A program made the position numbers and the translations under genes. From positions 1 through 50,588 of the forward strand of contig CALKWP010000127.1 of NCBI GenBank assembly GCA_938004075.1: 50,588 bases of DNA. The letters are read 5' to 3'. Below are positions 22,501-30,036 of the stretch, one piece after another. This DNA comes from an uncultured Methanomassiliicoccales archaeon. Lineage in GTDB: Archaea; Thermoplasmatota; Thermoplasmata; SG8-5. Within the stretch, counting starts at the first letter, position 1. Every line of letters starts with the position of its first letter. Under the pieces are notes generated by a model. The model did no database searches, was not told the origin of the DNA, and saw nothing but the letters and a program-made list of their open reading frames with translations.

Positions 22501-25500
22501 TCACAATCACGGCAACGGCCAATGACGGGCTTTCAGGCCTGGCAAGCGTGGAGCTATGGTTCAGATTCTCCGCCGACAATGCGACCTGGGGCGCCTGGGC
22601 TCTCTTCGGAACGGACAATGCATCGCCCTGGTCCTGGTCATTCAACTTCCCGGGAGGAGCCGGGCACTTCCAGTTCTACGCCAGGGCAAGGGATGTGGCC
22701 GGAAACTACGAGGCCGCACCGGGAGTCGCGGATGAGCTGGCAGGCTATGACAATCAATTGCCTGCAAGTATTGCATTGGCAATCACGCCCTACTGGCACA
22801 CGGTTTCCCCCTTGACAGTTGATGCCAATGCGGCTGATACGCTTTCAGGTCTTGCGGCGGTTGAACTTTGGTACAGCTTCTCCGCAGACAACGCAACATG
22901 GAGCGCCTGGACCCTCTTCGGAACCGACAATGCGGCGCCCTGGTCCTGGTCATTCGGATTCCCGAGCGGGGACGGTTACTATCTCTTCTATTCACGAGCC
23001 CTGGACGTGGCAGGCAATTACGAAGCCGCCCCGGCAGTAAGGGACGCACTTTGCGGCTATGACACTGTATTCCCGGAGATTGATGCGACTTCCCCGATGG
23101 ACGGAGAGACGGATATGCCATTCAGCCAGGACATAGTAATCACCTTCAGCGAACCGATGGACACGGGAACGGTCACTTACACTGTCACCCCCAACCCGGG
23201 CAACCTGGTGACTGTCTGGACTGCGAACAACACGGTCCTTACCATCAGCCATGATGCATTCGTCGGCAGCCAGACTTATTTCGTTCATGTGACCGCCGGG
23301 CAGGACCTGGCAGGAAATGCCTTGATTGCGGGGAACACCTCCAATCCCTGGTCCTTCACCACCATGGCGGTAATAGTCGTGGATTACATCCAGATAGAGA
23401 CACTGGCAAACGGCGGGACGCTTGTTGGCGACCACACCATGACCATCGACCAGACATTCACTGTCTGGGCCATAGGATACAGCACCATTGGTGGAAGGAT
23501 AGGGCCGGTGAGCGCTGTATGGAGCACAACTGGAACCTTGGACGCAGGCGCAACAACAGCGCAGAGCTTCACTTTCAGCCCTGCAAGCGCCGTCACGTAC
23601 GGAACAATCCGCGCGGCTTATGGTCTCCTCAGGGCCAATACCGGCCTGATAACCGTGAACCCTGGAACGCCCACATCATTCGTGCTCTCGCCGCTGGCAA
23701 TGACGATAACCGCTGACCAGACAATGCAGTTCGCCACGGACGGCAGGGATGCCATGGGCAACCCGACCGGACCTGTCGGTGTCACATGGTCAATAACTCA
23801 CTCAACGCTGACAGCCAGCGCGGCCAACGGCACCATCAGCGCCGGCGGCATGTTCACCCCGGGCCTTGTAGCGATATGGACAGTAACCGCTGAGAATGCA
23901 ACCCTTGGCTCCGTTACCACCACAATCACTGTGACGGTCGGCGCGCTCGCAGGCATAAAAGTCGACCCGCCTTACGCAGAGGTCGACGCCGGAGTGAGCA
24001 TTGCATTCACAGTATCGGGGCATGACGCAAAGGGCAACCTGCTGTCAAGCACCGGGACCACTGTCTGGTACCTGGACGGCAGCCTGCAGGCTTCCGGATC
24101 GATATCATCCAGCACGGCGGGCAACCACACTGTCTTTGCCAGCAACTCCGGATTCATCGGAATTGCCCATCTCAACGTTAACGCCGCCCCGGGCAGCAGA
24201 ATCATCATAGACCAGACCGGCGTTTCAATCAACGCGGATGCAACTTACACTTTCACCGTGACCATAATGGATGCGTACGGCAACACCGTTGGCGGAGCCG
24301 CTCCAACCATAACCTGGATTGCTGAGAACGGAACTATAATCAACGGATTGTTCACGCCCTGGTCGGCGGGAACATGGACTATCCGGGCCAATTCGGCAGG
24401 TTACACAGGAGGCGCCGCGCAGATAACGGTCACATCCGGCAGCGTAAGCAGGATAGTCATCAGCCCATCCGGCGGAACCGGGACAAGGGACACTTCCATC
24501 ACAGTGGGGCAGTCATCGCTTTTCACCGTGAACGCGCTCGATCAGCGGGACAACCTGGTGTCTGTACCCAGCCTTTACCTCACATGGGCCACGACTATCG
24601 GAACCGTTTCCAATGGCTTCTTCACTGCGCCTACCACACCTGGAACTGGCGTGCTGAGAGTAACTTACGCATACGGCGCCACAACCATCTCTGGCTCGGA
24701 GAACATCACGGTTGGCAACGGCCCGCTGCACCACATAATAATCTCCCCGGCATCGGCAGTTGGATTGAACGAATACCAGACCTTCACGGCAGCCGGGTAC
24801 GACATATACGGCAATCCAATCTCAGGGCTGGGCTTCACCTGGGGAACCACTGGAAATGTAGGTACCATCGACACGAGCGGTGTCTTCCGGGGCACGGGCA
24901 AAGGCCTTGGAACAGTCACTGCAACGGTCGGTGGAATTCAGGGCGAGTTGCCGGTGTATGTTTCAACCCCCGAGGGAATATTCGCAAGCTGGTTGTGGCT
25001 GGCCATAGTGCTGTTCATTGTCTGCATCGTCCTTGTGATTCTGCTGATCATCGGCAGAAGGAAGGAAGTTATTGTGATGGGGGAACATGAGCCTGATGAT
25101 TCCGGCGAAGAGCCTTCCGAAGAGATGCCTGAGGATATTGAAAAGATAGTGGACGAAGGATCACTATCCGATATCGATGATGAAACCACTGGAATCACTC
25201 ACGATGAAGTCCCGGAGGAATTCAAAGAACCGCTTGCGGAATTGGAGGAAGAGCTCCTTGAAGATGATGCCTTCAAATTCAGCGAAGAGGAAATCGAAAC
25301 CCGTCAGCCAGAAGAAATGGATGCCATCACAGAAGAGCCGGAAATCATGGTTGACCATGAGGATTCTGGAGAAGGTCCCGGAATCATATCAAGTGAACTC
25401 AAGGGAGAGCTTGCCGAGGCCCTCAGGATCGAGAGATGCGAGAAGATGCTGGCAGCGGTTGTTGTCCTTCCCGATGACAAGAGCAGGCTGAAGATGCTTA

Positions 25501-25739
25501 TTGCCGGAGGTCTCACTCCAAGCGAGTTCTCCGACGAGGTGAGCAAGGCAGTTGACCGGCGCAAGAAGAAGGAGAAGAGCAGGGAAGTGACCGCCGAAGA
25601 GAAAGCCTCCATACTGGAAGACGAATTGGTGGCTGAGCTCGCAGAACTCGAGGACGATTTCGATAAGAAGGACAAACCTGATGAGGATGACCTGGAGGAC
25701 CAGATACTGAAGGAGATTGAGGACCTGGAGGATCTGTAA
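16551..25739 (+). CDS. 3062-residue transmembrane adhesin-like protein with 13 tandem repeats and acidic cytoplasmic tail
   Basis: The start has AAGGAGAGG about nine bases upstream, 17 bases after the previous stop. Order: signal peptide (1-35); Fn3-like region (about 205-290); SbsA/Big_5 Ig-like domain; Ig-like domain; one copy of the Trp-rich module shared with the protein at 7563 (about 500-720); a second Big_5 domain; thirteen ~104-residue repeats (about 823-2173); a third Big_5 domain; about six invasin/Big_2-like domains (2275-2810); one transmembrane helix (about 2815-2838); and a ~220-residue tail extremely rich in Asp/Glu with predicted helical, partly coiled segments. The topology is extracellular stalk, single span, cytoplasmic tail. 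A cell-surface adhesin or receptor is inferred. Candidate partners of the tail include the GTPase encoded next door. Confidence 0.88.
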   Translation: MKANENKCARNIIAYGIVICMITTVLPFPALLGEEVGDGLLADNYAVAGWSTVGVGSVLDSPEDGTSALGAGVRSWVLDRSNEIATESQITGQDPPPGGIFQTTDFVDDGTGTIGRSWVDHGFLIDCAGFPTQFRKTAPFEELIIEIGKETANGGYTASCDLVINNDHQIGDLPTNGGFVPLHKIGGMYGTGVSGVDYFDAARTSATVTTLAWPAHPDEWGNVYGYRVFRNSTSEPWHAIANLTGGSGTTGYTDSTCQADAAYNYQISILYRGMQGGLQNAATAVESLYRSYAVASLSLLSVTPTPADGAVGQPVATAYSLEFSRAMNTAVGNVTINPAPAAAGAWAWESDIWYNYTGAAWNELTRYYLNLTDFKDLSGNGITGDANFNFTTGDFTAPTSNVTGPATANTLTFNVTYIYNDPSGVTSVELYYTTNGGLLWTLAKTSSTPNGTFSYVTVPADGLYGWYTLATDASANSEPAPGIGTVEFVTLVDTVLPLIGSTTADKLFINNRGTHGGTAPPVSVTTNVTDETMLAMAAWGIRNENANPNGTIYFQVDISNDTMPSTQQWDGMWYFVDGVLVTAGMCPDWFVTEIFVMGELNGASAGNQPLGYVLPSHYILYDMTGIYQGIYATLGTPQFYDDLLVVPLGGDTFRPYRYDEGVGYVATASFQTYTPPFDWLNLTIAPIPDGRYTVAVTAFDTAQNVYWTNEAQGNPVINVDTVAPNITATVPTDMATAVALNQDIVITFSETMDNATVTYTVTPNPGNLVGVWSAGNTVLTITHDDFAELTLYTAEVTVGKDPTGNNLAAGIAPNPWTFTTGDFTQPTSSVNAIAPYWQTVTPLAITGTAGDALSTVATVELWYRYAADNITWDVWTLFGTDAAAPWEWDFSFPGGNGYYEFYSRATDTAGNYEDAPLAADTLSAYDSASPTSAVNAISPYWLAAQPLTITATATDLTDGVTAVELWYRFAADNATWGAWANFGTLNAAPWSWNFTFPDGDGYYELYTRASDAADNYESAPADADAICGYDTVNPTSSIDAISPYWQTSSPINLSAQGSDSLSGLAYLDAWYRFAPDNATWTAWIFIGSDPTAPYGGDFNFPNGNGYYEFYSRATDLAGNNEDIPATAGALCAFDSDLPMSNVDAITPYWHTTMPLTATATVTEALSGITYVEFWYSHSADNITFGAYGLFGTDNAAPWSWDFDFPSGNGYYRFHSRAADLAGNYEDAPATADAICAYDTVNPTSSVDPIAPYWQNASPLILTATATDITDGIAQVELWYRFASDNSTWGAWSLFGTDNASPWSWPFTSPDGDGYYEFYTRATDGAGNYEDAAISADAACGYDSIMPISSADAISPYWQTASPLNGTATASDSLSGMESLELWFRFSVDNATWGAWTYYGTDDAAPWYANFFFPNGNGYYEFYTIAIDNAGNSEVAPAMADAICGFDSALPISSIDAIAPYWQTVSSLNITATASALSGVDTVELWYRFAVDNSTWGAWTLFGTDNAAPWSWEFTFPDGNGYYEFYSRATDTATNYEDAPATADEICAYDTIAPSSEMNEVLGYWIWIGPLWMTATANDTLSGLADVELWYRFSADNATWGAWTLGTAHVALWNWDFAFPEGNGYYEFYTRATDIAGNYEDAPISADAICGYDTVDPTSSTETIAPYWQTSSPLTINATANDGLSGLASVELWYRHSADNMTWGAWTLFGTDNAAPWSWGFDFPDGNGYYEFYTRATDDATNYEDAPASADVVCAFSSSAPISSVDAIAPYWQTASPLAVTATASALSGVDTVELWYRFSANNGTWGAWTLFGTDDAAPWSWIFNFPNGNGYYQFYTRARDTATNYEAAPASADRACAFDNAAPTSTASAITPYWRTASPVTVTATASDITDGVATVELWYRYSTDNATWGAWTLFGTDNAAPWSWNFGFPGGNGYYEFYSRAYDAAGNYENAPGARDSLCAFDSAAPASTVDSIIPYWQTSSPLTITATANDGLSGLASVELWFRFSADNATWGAWALFGTDNASPWSWSFNFPGGAGHFQFYARARDVAGNYEAAPGVADELAGYDNQLPASIALAITPYWHTVSPLTVDANAADTLSGLAAVELWYSFSADNATWSAWTLFGTDNAAPWSWSFGFPSGDGYYLFYSRALDVAGNYEAAPAVRDALCGYDTVFPEIDATSPMDGETDMPFSQDIVITFSEPMDTGTVTYTVTPNPGNLVTVWTANNTVLTISHDAFVGSQTYFVHVTAGQDLAGNALIAGNTSNPWSFTTMAVIVVDYIQIETLANGGTLVGDHTMTIDQTFTVWAIGYSTIGGRIGPVSAVWSTTGTLDAGATTAQSFTFSPASAVTYGTIRAAYGLLRANTGLITVNPGTPTSFVLSPLAMTITADQTMQFATDGRDAMGNPTGPVGVTWSITHSTLTASAANGTISAGGMFTPGLVAIWTVTAENATLGSVTTTITVTVGALAGIKVDPPYAEVDAGVSIAFTVSGHDAKGNLLSSTGTTVWYLDGSLQASGSISSSTAGNHTVFASNSGFIGIAHLNVNAAPGSRIIIDQTGVSINADATYTFTVTIMDAYGNTVGGAAPTITWIAENGTIINGLFTPWSAGTWTIRANSAGYTGGAAQITVTSGSVSRIVISPSGGTGTRDTSITVGQSSLFTVNALDQRDNLVSVPSLYLTWATTIGTVSNGFFTAPTTPGTGVLRVTYAYGATTISGSENITVGNGPLHHIIISPASAVGLNEYQTFTAAGYDIYGNPISGLGFTWGTTGNVGTIDTSGVFRGTGKGLGTVTATVGGIQGELPVYVSTPEGIFASWLWLAIVLFIVCIVLVILLIIGRRKEVIVMGEHEPDDSGEEPSEEMPEDIEKIVDEGSLSDIDDETTGITHDEVPEEFKEPLAELEEELLEDDAFKFSEEEIETRQPEEMDAITEEPEIMVDHEDSGEGPGIISSELKGELAEALRIERCEKMLAAVVVLPDDKSRLKMLIAGGLTPSEFSDEVSKAVDRRKKKEKSREVTAEEKASILEDELVAELAELEDDFDKKDKPDEDDLEDQILKEIEDLEDL
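19017..23070 (+). repeat. 13 tandem ~312-bp coding repeats
   Basis: Each unit encodes about 104 residues with PYWQTxSPL, VELWYRF, DNATWGAWTLFGTDNAAPW, GNGYYEFYxRAxD, AGNYEDAP and a C-terminal A(I/L)CAYD. Units 7 and 10 are one residue shorter. Eleven of thirteen units have the Cys; units 1 and 12 lack it. Copies are diverged enough to be distinct but clearly homologous. The repeat is protein-level and is not a CRISPR. Confidence 0.93.
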
Positions 25740-26060
25740 CCCCGCAATCTCATCGCCTCTGATGATTAGGGGCCAACGCAGTGGGAGCATGCGCTTACAT
25801 ATTGACTACCCAGGGCGAACGCCTCTTTTATCCAATAATTGATACGGCGTTCAGCTATTGCTTGGACATCGTTATAAACCGTTTCATCCCTTCTCATCTC
25901 CAGAGGATTGTTCCGGGTGGGTATGCTTCGCTGCTGGTTGTTGGGAACCTCGCCCGATTCTTGCCGGAGAGGATGCCAGGCATTATAATCCGAGACTCTG
26001 GACCATGTTCTCTGCTTATCAAAAAACGTATATACGCTGATGCAATGCTCTCATGATAAC
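25740..26060 (+). promoter_or_regulatory. intergenic region with TATA box for a leaderless GTPase transcript
   Basis: No gene is supported in these 321 bases. TCAAAAAACGTATATAC at about 26019-26035 reads as BRE plus TATA. Initiation about 25 bases on falls near 26056-26060, at the ATG of the GTPase (26061), so the transcript is probably leaderless. The in-frame ATG at 26040 is too close to the TATA box. The rest shows nothing recognisable. Confidence 0.5.
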
Positions 26061-26951
26061 ATGGAAGAAGTGCTGAAGAAGGTCGTGCTGCTCGGTGATT
26101 CCGCTGTAGGAAAGACAAGCCTGATGAACAGATTTGTCCAGAACGCTTTCAGCGACAGCTACATCAGCACTGTTGGCGCCAAAGTCTCCAAGAAGATTGT
26201 TAACATCAAGCTCGGAGCTGATGAATACGCGGTCTCTTTCATGCTGTGGGACATTATCGGGAGCGAGGGCTACAAGTCCACCCAGTCAAGGCATATCGCC
26301 GGGCTCAACGGCGCTATTGTCGTGGCAGACCTTTCCCGCCCGGAAACGGTCAGGAAGCTCGAGGAATACTGGATCCCGCTTCTTTCCGAGACGACGGCCG
26401 GGATGATGCCGCCCATACTTTTCGTCGGGAACAAACTGGACCTGGTAGATGCTGATGCCGCATCCAGGATGGTAAGTGACTTCAAGTCAATGGATGCCAG
26501 ATTGCGCTCCGAGCAGACAATCAACAGGTACAAGGTTCTGGACCCCTATGTCGCCACAAGCGCCAAGACCGGCGTGGGCGTCGAGGAAGGCTTCCGCAGC
26601 CTTGCGGTGATGATGGTCATGGACCATGCGAACTATGACCCGCTGAACAGGCAGATGGAGGAGGTCATCGCCGATACGATATACGAGCTTGACGAGCGAA
26701 AAACCGCGAAATCCGTTCTTGACATGATAATCGCGGATTTCCCGTTCGTTGTCAAATCTTCTGAGGCGTCACGCATGATACTGCAGGACTGCTTCGGCAA
26801 ATCATCCATGTCAAAGGACAGGCCCACGCCCAAAGGCATCAGGGAAATGATAGAATGCCTGCTTCGAAATGCAAGGGACAAGGGCGCATCCGATGAGACC
26901 ATTGCCCAGTACCGGGACAAGTGGCTTGAGAAGCTCAAGCGTTTCGGATAG
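26061..26951 (+). CDS. Rab/Ras-like small GTPase with ~100-residue C-terminal extension
   Basis: 296 residues. All G motifs are visible: G1 GDSAVGKTS (12-20), a switch-I Thr in SYISTVGAK, G3 WDIIG (63-67), G4 NKLD (124-127) and G5 TSAK (166-169). WDxxG followed by Glu is the Rab/Ras/Arf-like style rather than that of translation GTPases. Residue 67 is Gly and the catalytic Gln that follows in Ras (DTAGQ) is Ser-Glu here, so intrinsic hydrolysis may differ. After about residue 190 there is an alpha-helical extension with no prenylation Cys. It is followed after 21 bases by the P-type ATPase, probably in one operon. Role unknown: surface-protein or membrane signalling is conceivable. Confidence 0.88.
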   Translation: MEEVLKKVVLLGDSAVGKTSLMNRFVQNAFSDSYISTVGAKVSKKIVNIKLGADEYAVSFMLWDIIGSEGYKSTQSRHIAGLNGAIVVADLSRPETVRKLEEYWIPLLSETTAGMMPPILFVGNKLDLVDADAASRMVSDFKSMDARLRSEQTINRYKVLDPYVATSAKTGVGVEEGFRSLAVMMVMDHANYDPLNRQMEEVIADTIYELDERKTAKSVLDMIIADFPFVVKSSEASRMILQDCFGKSSMSKDRPTPKGIREMIECLLRNARDKGASDETIAQYRDKWLEKLKRFG

Positions 26952-26972
26952 ACACCCAGAGGTAAGACAATA

Positions 26973-29816
26973 ATGAAACAGACAGTGAAGGCCCCCGATA
27001 TTCCGGGCCAGAGCGAATTCTCCAATATGTCGGTTGAGGATGCCCTAAAGGCACTTGGAACATCTAGGAACGGATTGACCGCAGTCGAGACAGAGAAGCG
27101 CCTCGGGATGTATGGGAAGAACGAGCTCACCGTGAAACTCAGGATGCCTGCCTGGCTGATGTTCCTGAAGCAGTTCAAAGAGGTCCTTGTACTTGTTCTG
27201 ATTGCTGCGGGTCTCATTTCCTTCTTCGTGGGAAGCTACAGGGACGGCATCGTGATGTTCATAATCGTCATCATCAACGCCATAATAGGATTCGTCCAGC
27301 AATACAAGGCAGAGAAGATAATCGACCGGCTTAAAAGTTTGATCAAATCACCAGCCAAGATTGTCCAGGACGGGGAGCTCAGCGAGATCGACCAATCTTT
27401 GCTGGTCCCGGGCCAGATTGTATTCATCCAGGAGGGGGACAAGATCCCCGCCGACCTGCGGATAATCGAATCCTTCAATCTCAAGACAAACGATTTCTCC
27501 CTCACCGGAGAGTCCATGCCCCAGGGCAAGAACCCGAACGCGATACCCGGCAGGAACTCACTGGGAGACATGGACAATATGGCCTTCCTGGGAACAAATG
27601 TTGCGACCGGGAACGGAAAAGGCATTGTCGTCGCAACCGGAATGAACACTGAGATCGGCAAGATTGCGAACATGACCCAGCAGACCGAGGAGGCCCTCTC
27701 TCCGCTCCAGAAGGAGCTGGGGCACCTGGCCAATCGCCTCACAGCCCTGGTTTTAGCCGTCAGCATTGTCTTGTTTATTGTGGGCTATCTGCAGGGATTC
27801 AGCCTGTATCTCAGCCTGATATACGCCCTGGGTGTCGCCATGGCGCTGGTGCCCCAGGCGCTCCCCTCCCAGGTCACAGTGGCGCTCACCACTGCCAGCG
27901 CCAGGCTGGCTGACAGGAAAGCGGTCGTGAAGAATCTTCCCTCCGTCGAGACGCTGGGCTCCACACAGGTCATCTGCACGGACAAGACCGGAACGCTGAC
28001 GAAGAACGAGATGACGGTGCGCGAGGTCTGGTTCGACAGCCGGAACTACACCGCGACCGGGATTGGCTACGAGCCGAAAGGCACCTTGCTCGATGAGGCC
28101 GGGAACCCTCTGGAACAGGATGAGATCGACTACATCGAGATAATGATGGACGCTTCCACAATGGCCTCCACCGCGGAGATACACCCGCCGGACAAGGAGC
28201 ATCCCAACTGGTATCCTGTCGGTGACCCAACCGAGGCCGCCCTGATAACGCTTTCCACGAAACTGGGCACCCGTTCCCCCAACGAGGACCAGGAGAACCC
28301 CGAGTTGCATCAGATACCATTCGATTCAGAGAGGAAGCGCATGAGCTCCGTCCGAGGATTCGGCGACAAAGAGGTTCTGACCATGAAAGGCGCCTTGAAA
28401 AGCGTCCTGGACATTTCCACGCACATCTACAAGGACGGGGCACCGGTGCCTATATCCGAACGCGACAAATCCGAGATAAAAGCGGTGAGCGAGGGTTACC
28501 AGAAGAAGGCCATGAGGGTTCTGGCAATCGCCTACAGGCCATTGAGCGCTGACGGTTGCGAATATACCCCGGAACAACTGGAATGCGATGTTACTTTTCT
28601 TGGGATAGTTGGCATGAGCGATCCCCCCAAGGAAGGGGTGAAGGAAGCCATCGAGGAGGCTCACCGTGCCCACATCCGTGTTTTCATAATGACTGGCGAC
28701 CATGCCATCACCGCGCAAGCTGTGGCCATGGAGATTGGCCTCTCAAAGGACGGGGAACCCACGCCGGTAATTTCCAAGAAGGACCTTGACGAGATGAACG
28801 ATGAGACCCTCACGAAACGGTTGATTGAAGAGGAAGCGCTGATATTCTCCAGGGTGGACCCCGGCGACAAGCTTCGAATCGTCAGATTGCTGGAAGAGCA
28901 GGACCTTGTTGTGGCTGTCACCGGCGATGGCGTGAACGATGCGCCTGCGCTCAAGCTGGCGCACATAGGTGTCGCCATGGGCCAGACCGGGACAGATGTT
29001 GCCAAGGAGGCAGCCGAGGTCATACTTCTCGATGACAGCTTCCCGACCCTGGTCAATGCCGTGGAAGAGGGCAGGACCATCTATGCTAACCTGAAGAAGA
29101 CTATCGTCGCGACACTGATGGCGAACGGCGCTGAGCTGACAGTTGTCTTGTTGGGCCTTGCGGCCGTGGCCGCATGGAACTGGGCCATCCCCATACTCGC
29201 GATTCAGATTCTGGCGATAGACCTGATGGCGGAGATAATGCCACTCACCTTCCTGACATTCGACCCCGCATCCAAGGAGATAATGACCACCCGACCGCGC
29301 AGGGGCGACGAGCACATGCTCAACGCGAGCAATACCGCCGAGATTGTGTTCTTCAGCTTCCTCAAAGGATTACTGGCATTCGTGAATTTTTACCTGTTCA
29401 TGCACAGGAACGGCAACATCATCACCATTGACGAGATGGATATTGATACATTGCTCTATGCAAAGGCGACCACAATAACCTGGGCGACAATAGCGTTCTG
29501 CCAGCTGGCGAACGTGATGTCGCAGAGATATGAATTCACATCCATATTCAACCGTAACTTCTTCTCGAACCGGAAGCTGCTGGTAGTGATTGCTCTGACA
29601 ATCGGCCTTATACTCACAGCCATATATCTGCCGGCCTTCAGCTACTTCCTTTACTTCGGCCCGCTCAACCTTGAGGACTGGCTCTACATCGGCGGAGCGA
29701 CAGGGATCTTCCTGGTGGCTTTTGAGATCATGAAAGCCGGCAAGAGGTATCGCCAGAGAAGAGCCGGAAATGAGGCACTCGACTTACCACAAACAATAAA
29801 TGCCCAGCACCCATAA
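26973..29816 (+). CDS. P2-like P-type cation-transporting ATPase
   Basis: 947 residues, full length. It has an N-terminal cation ATPase domain, TGES (178-181) in the actuator domain, phosphorylation motif DKTGT (Asp337), nucleotide-binding KGA, hinge TGDGVNDAP (GDGVND starts about 651) and ten plausible membrane segments. The fold is that of the SERCA/PMR1/Na,K-ATPase group. Ion-site positions differ from SERCA: M4 has PQALP (Gln295) instead of PEGLP; M5 keeps Asn718 and Glu721 (NGAE); and M6 has AIDLMAE, with Asp750, Ala753 and Glu754 where SERCA has Asn, Thr and Asp. It is a transporter driven by ATP at the cell membrane, but Ca2+, Na+ or H+ specificity should not be assumed. It follows the GTPase gene by 21 bases. 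Confidence 0.93.
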   Translation: MKQTVKAPDIPGQSEFSNMSVEDALKALGTSRNGLTAVETEKRLGMYGKNELTVKLRMPAWLMFLKQFKEVLVLVLIAAGLISFFVGSYRDGIVMFIIVIINAIIGFVQQYKAEKIIDRLKSLIKSPAKIVQDGELSEIDQSLLVPGQIVFIQEGDKIPADLRIIESFNLKTNDFSLTGESMPQGKNPNAIPGRNSLGDMDNMAFLGTNVATGNGKGIVVATGMNTEIGKIANMTQQTEEALSPLQKELGHLANRLTALVLAVSIVLFIVGYLQGFSLYLSLIYALGVAMALVPQALPSQVTVALTTASARLADRKAVVKNLPSVETLGSTQVICTDKTGTLTKNEMTVREVWFDSRNYTATGIGYEPKGTLLDEAGNPLEQDEIDYIEIMMDASTMASTAEIHPPDKEHPNWYPVGDPTEAALITLSTKLGTRSPNEDQENPELHQIPFDSERKRMSSVRGFGDKEVLTMKGALKSVLDISTHIYKDGAPVPISERDKSEIKAVSEGYQKKAMRVLAIAYRPLSADGCEYTPEQLECDVTFLGIVGMSDPPKEGVKEAIEEAHRAHIRVFIMTGDHAITAQAVAMEIGLSKDGEPTPVISKKDLDEMNDETLTKRLIEEEALIFSRVDPGDKLRIVRLLEEQDLVVAVTGDGVNDAPALKLAHIGVAMGQTGTDVAKEAAEVILLDDSFPTLVNAVEEGRTIYANLKKTIVATLMANGAELTVVLLGLAAVAAWNWAIPILAIQILAIDLMAEIMPLTFLTFDPASKEIMTTRPRRGDEHMLNASNTAEIVFFSFLKGLLAFVNFYLFMHRNGNIITIDEMDIDTLLYAKATTITWATIAFCQLANVMSQRYEFTSIFNRNFFSNRKLLVVIALTIGLILTAIYLPAFSYFLYFGPLNLEDWLYIGGATGIFLVAFEIMKAGKRYRQRRAGNEALDLPQTINAQHP

Positions 29817-29826
29817 AGGGGGCCAA

Positions 29827-30036
29827 GGGCTCATAGGGTAGCTAGGATATCCTGCCGGTCTTCGGAACCGGCGACCGGGGTTCGAACCGAGGCTTGAAGT
29901 GAATTTCACAATCTCCAAGCTAAACGAAAGCCGAGGCGCGGACGACTCGCGAAGCGATTCGCCCAGCGCCCACGTCGAACGTGTTCGACGTGATAGAACC
30001 AAATTCGTTGCTTCGACGAAAATCCCCGTGAGCCCG
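29827..30036 (+). tRNA. tRNA-Arg (TCG) with 136-nt intron in the T-loop
   Basis: The 5' exon 29827-29886 carries GGGCTCA, the D-arm, and anticodon stem CCGGT/ACCGG with loop CTTCGGA (anticodon TCG). It breaks off in the T-loop after CGGGGTTCGAA. The 3' exon 30023-30036 gives T, CCCCG (T-stem) and TGAGCCC plus discriminator G, and pairs perfectly with both stems. The intron is 29887-30022. Around the junction a bulge-helix-bulge forms: outer helix CGGGG/CCCCG, central helix TTCG/CGAA (29881-29884 with 30017-30020), bulges AAC and AAT, and an inner helix starting 29888/30015. Cutting after the second base of each bulge restores TTCGAAT exactly. The intron contains a perfect hairpin, CACGTCGAA/TTCGACGTG. 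Intron position is 59/60. Confidence 0.9.

Noticed and set aside
19017..23070. Long regular repeat array as a possible CRISPR
   Set aside because: The period is about 312 bases, copies are coding and diverged, and there are no spacers or cas genes.
25781..26056. 91-residue frame between the giant adhesin and the GTPase
   Set aside because: No ribosome-binding site, no recognisable features, and it covers the GTPase promoter.
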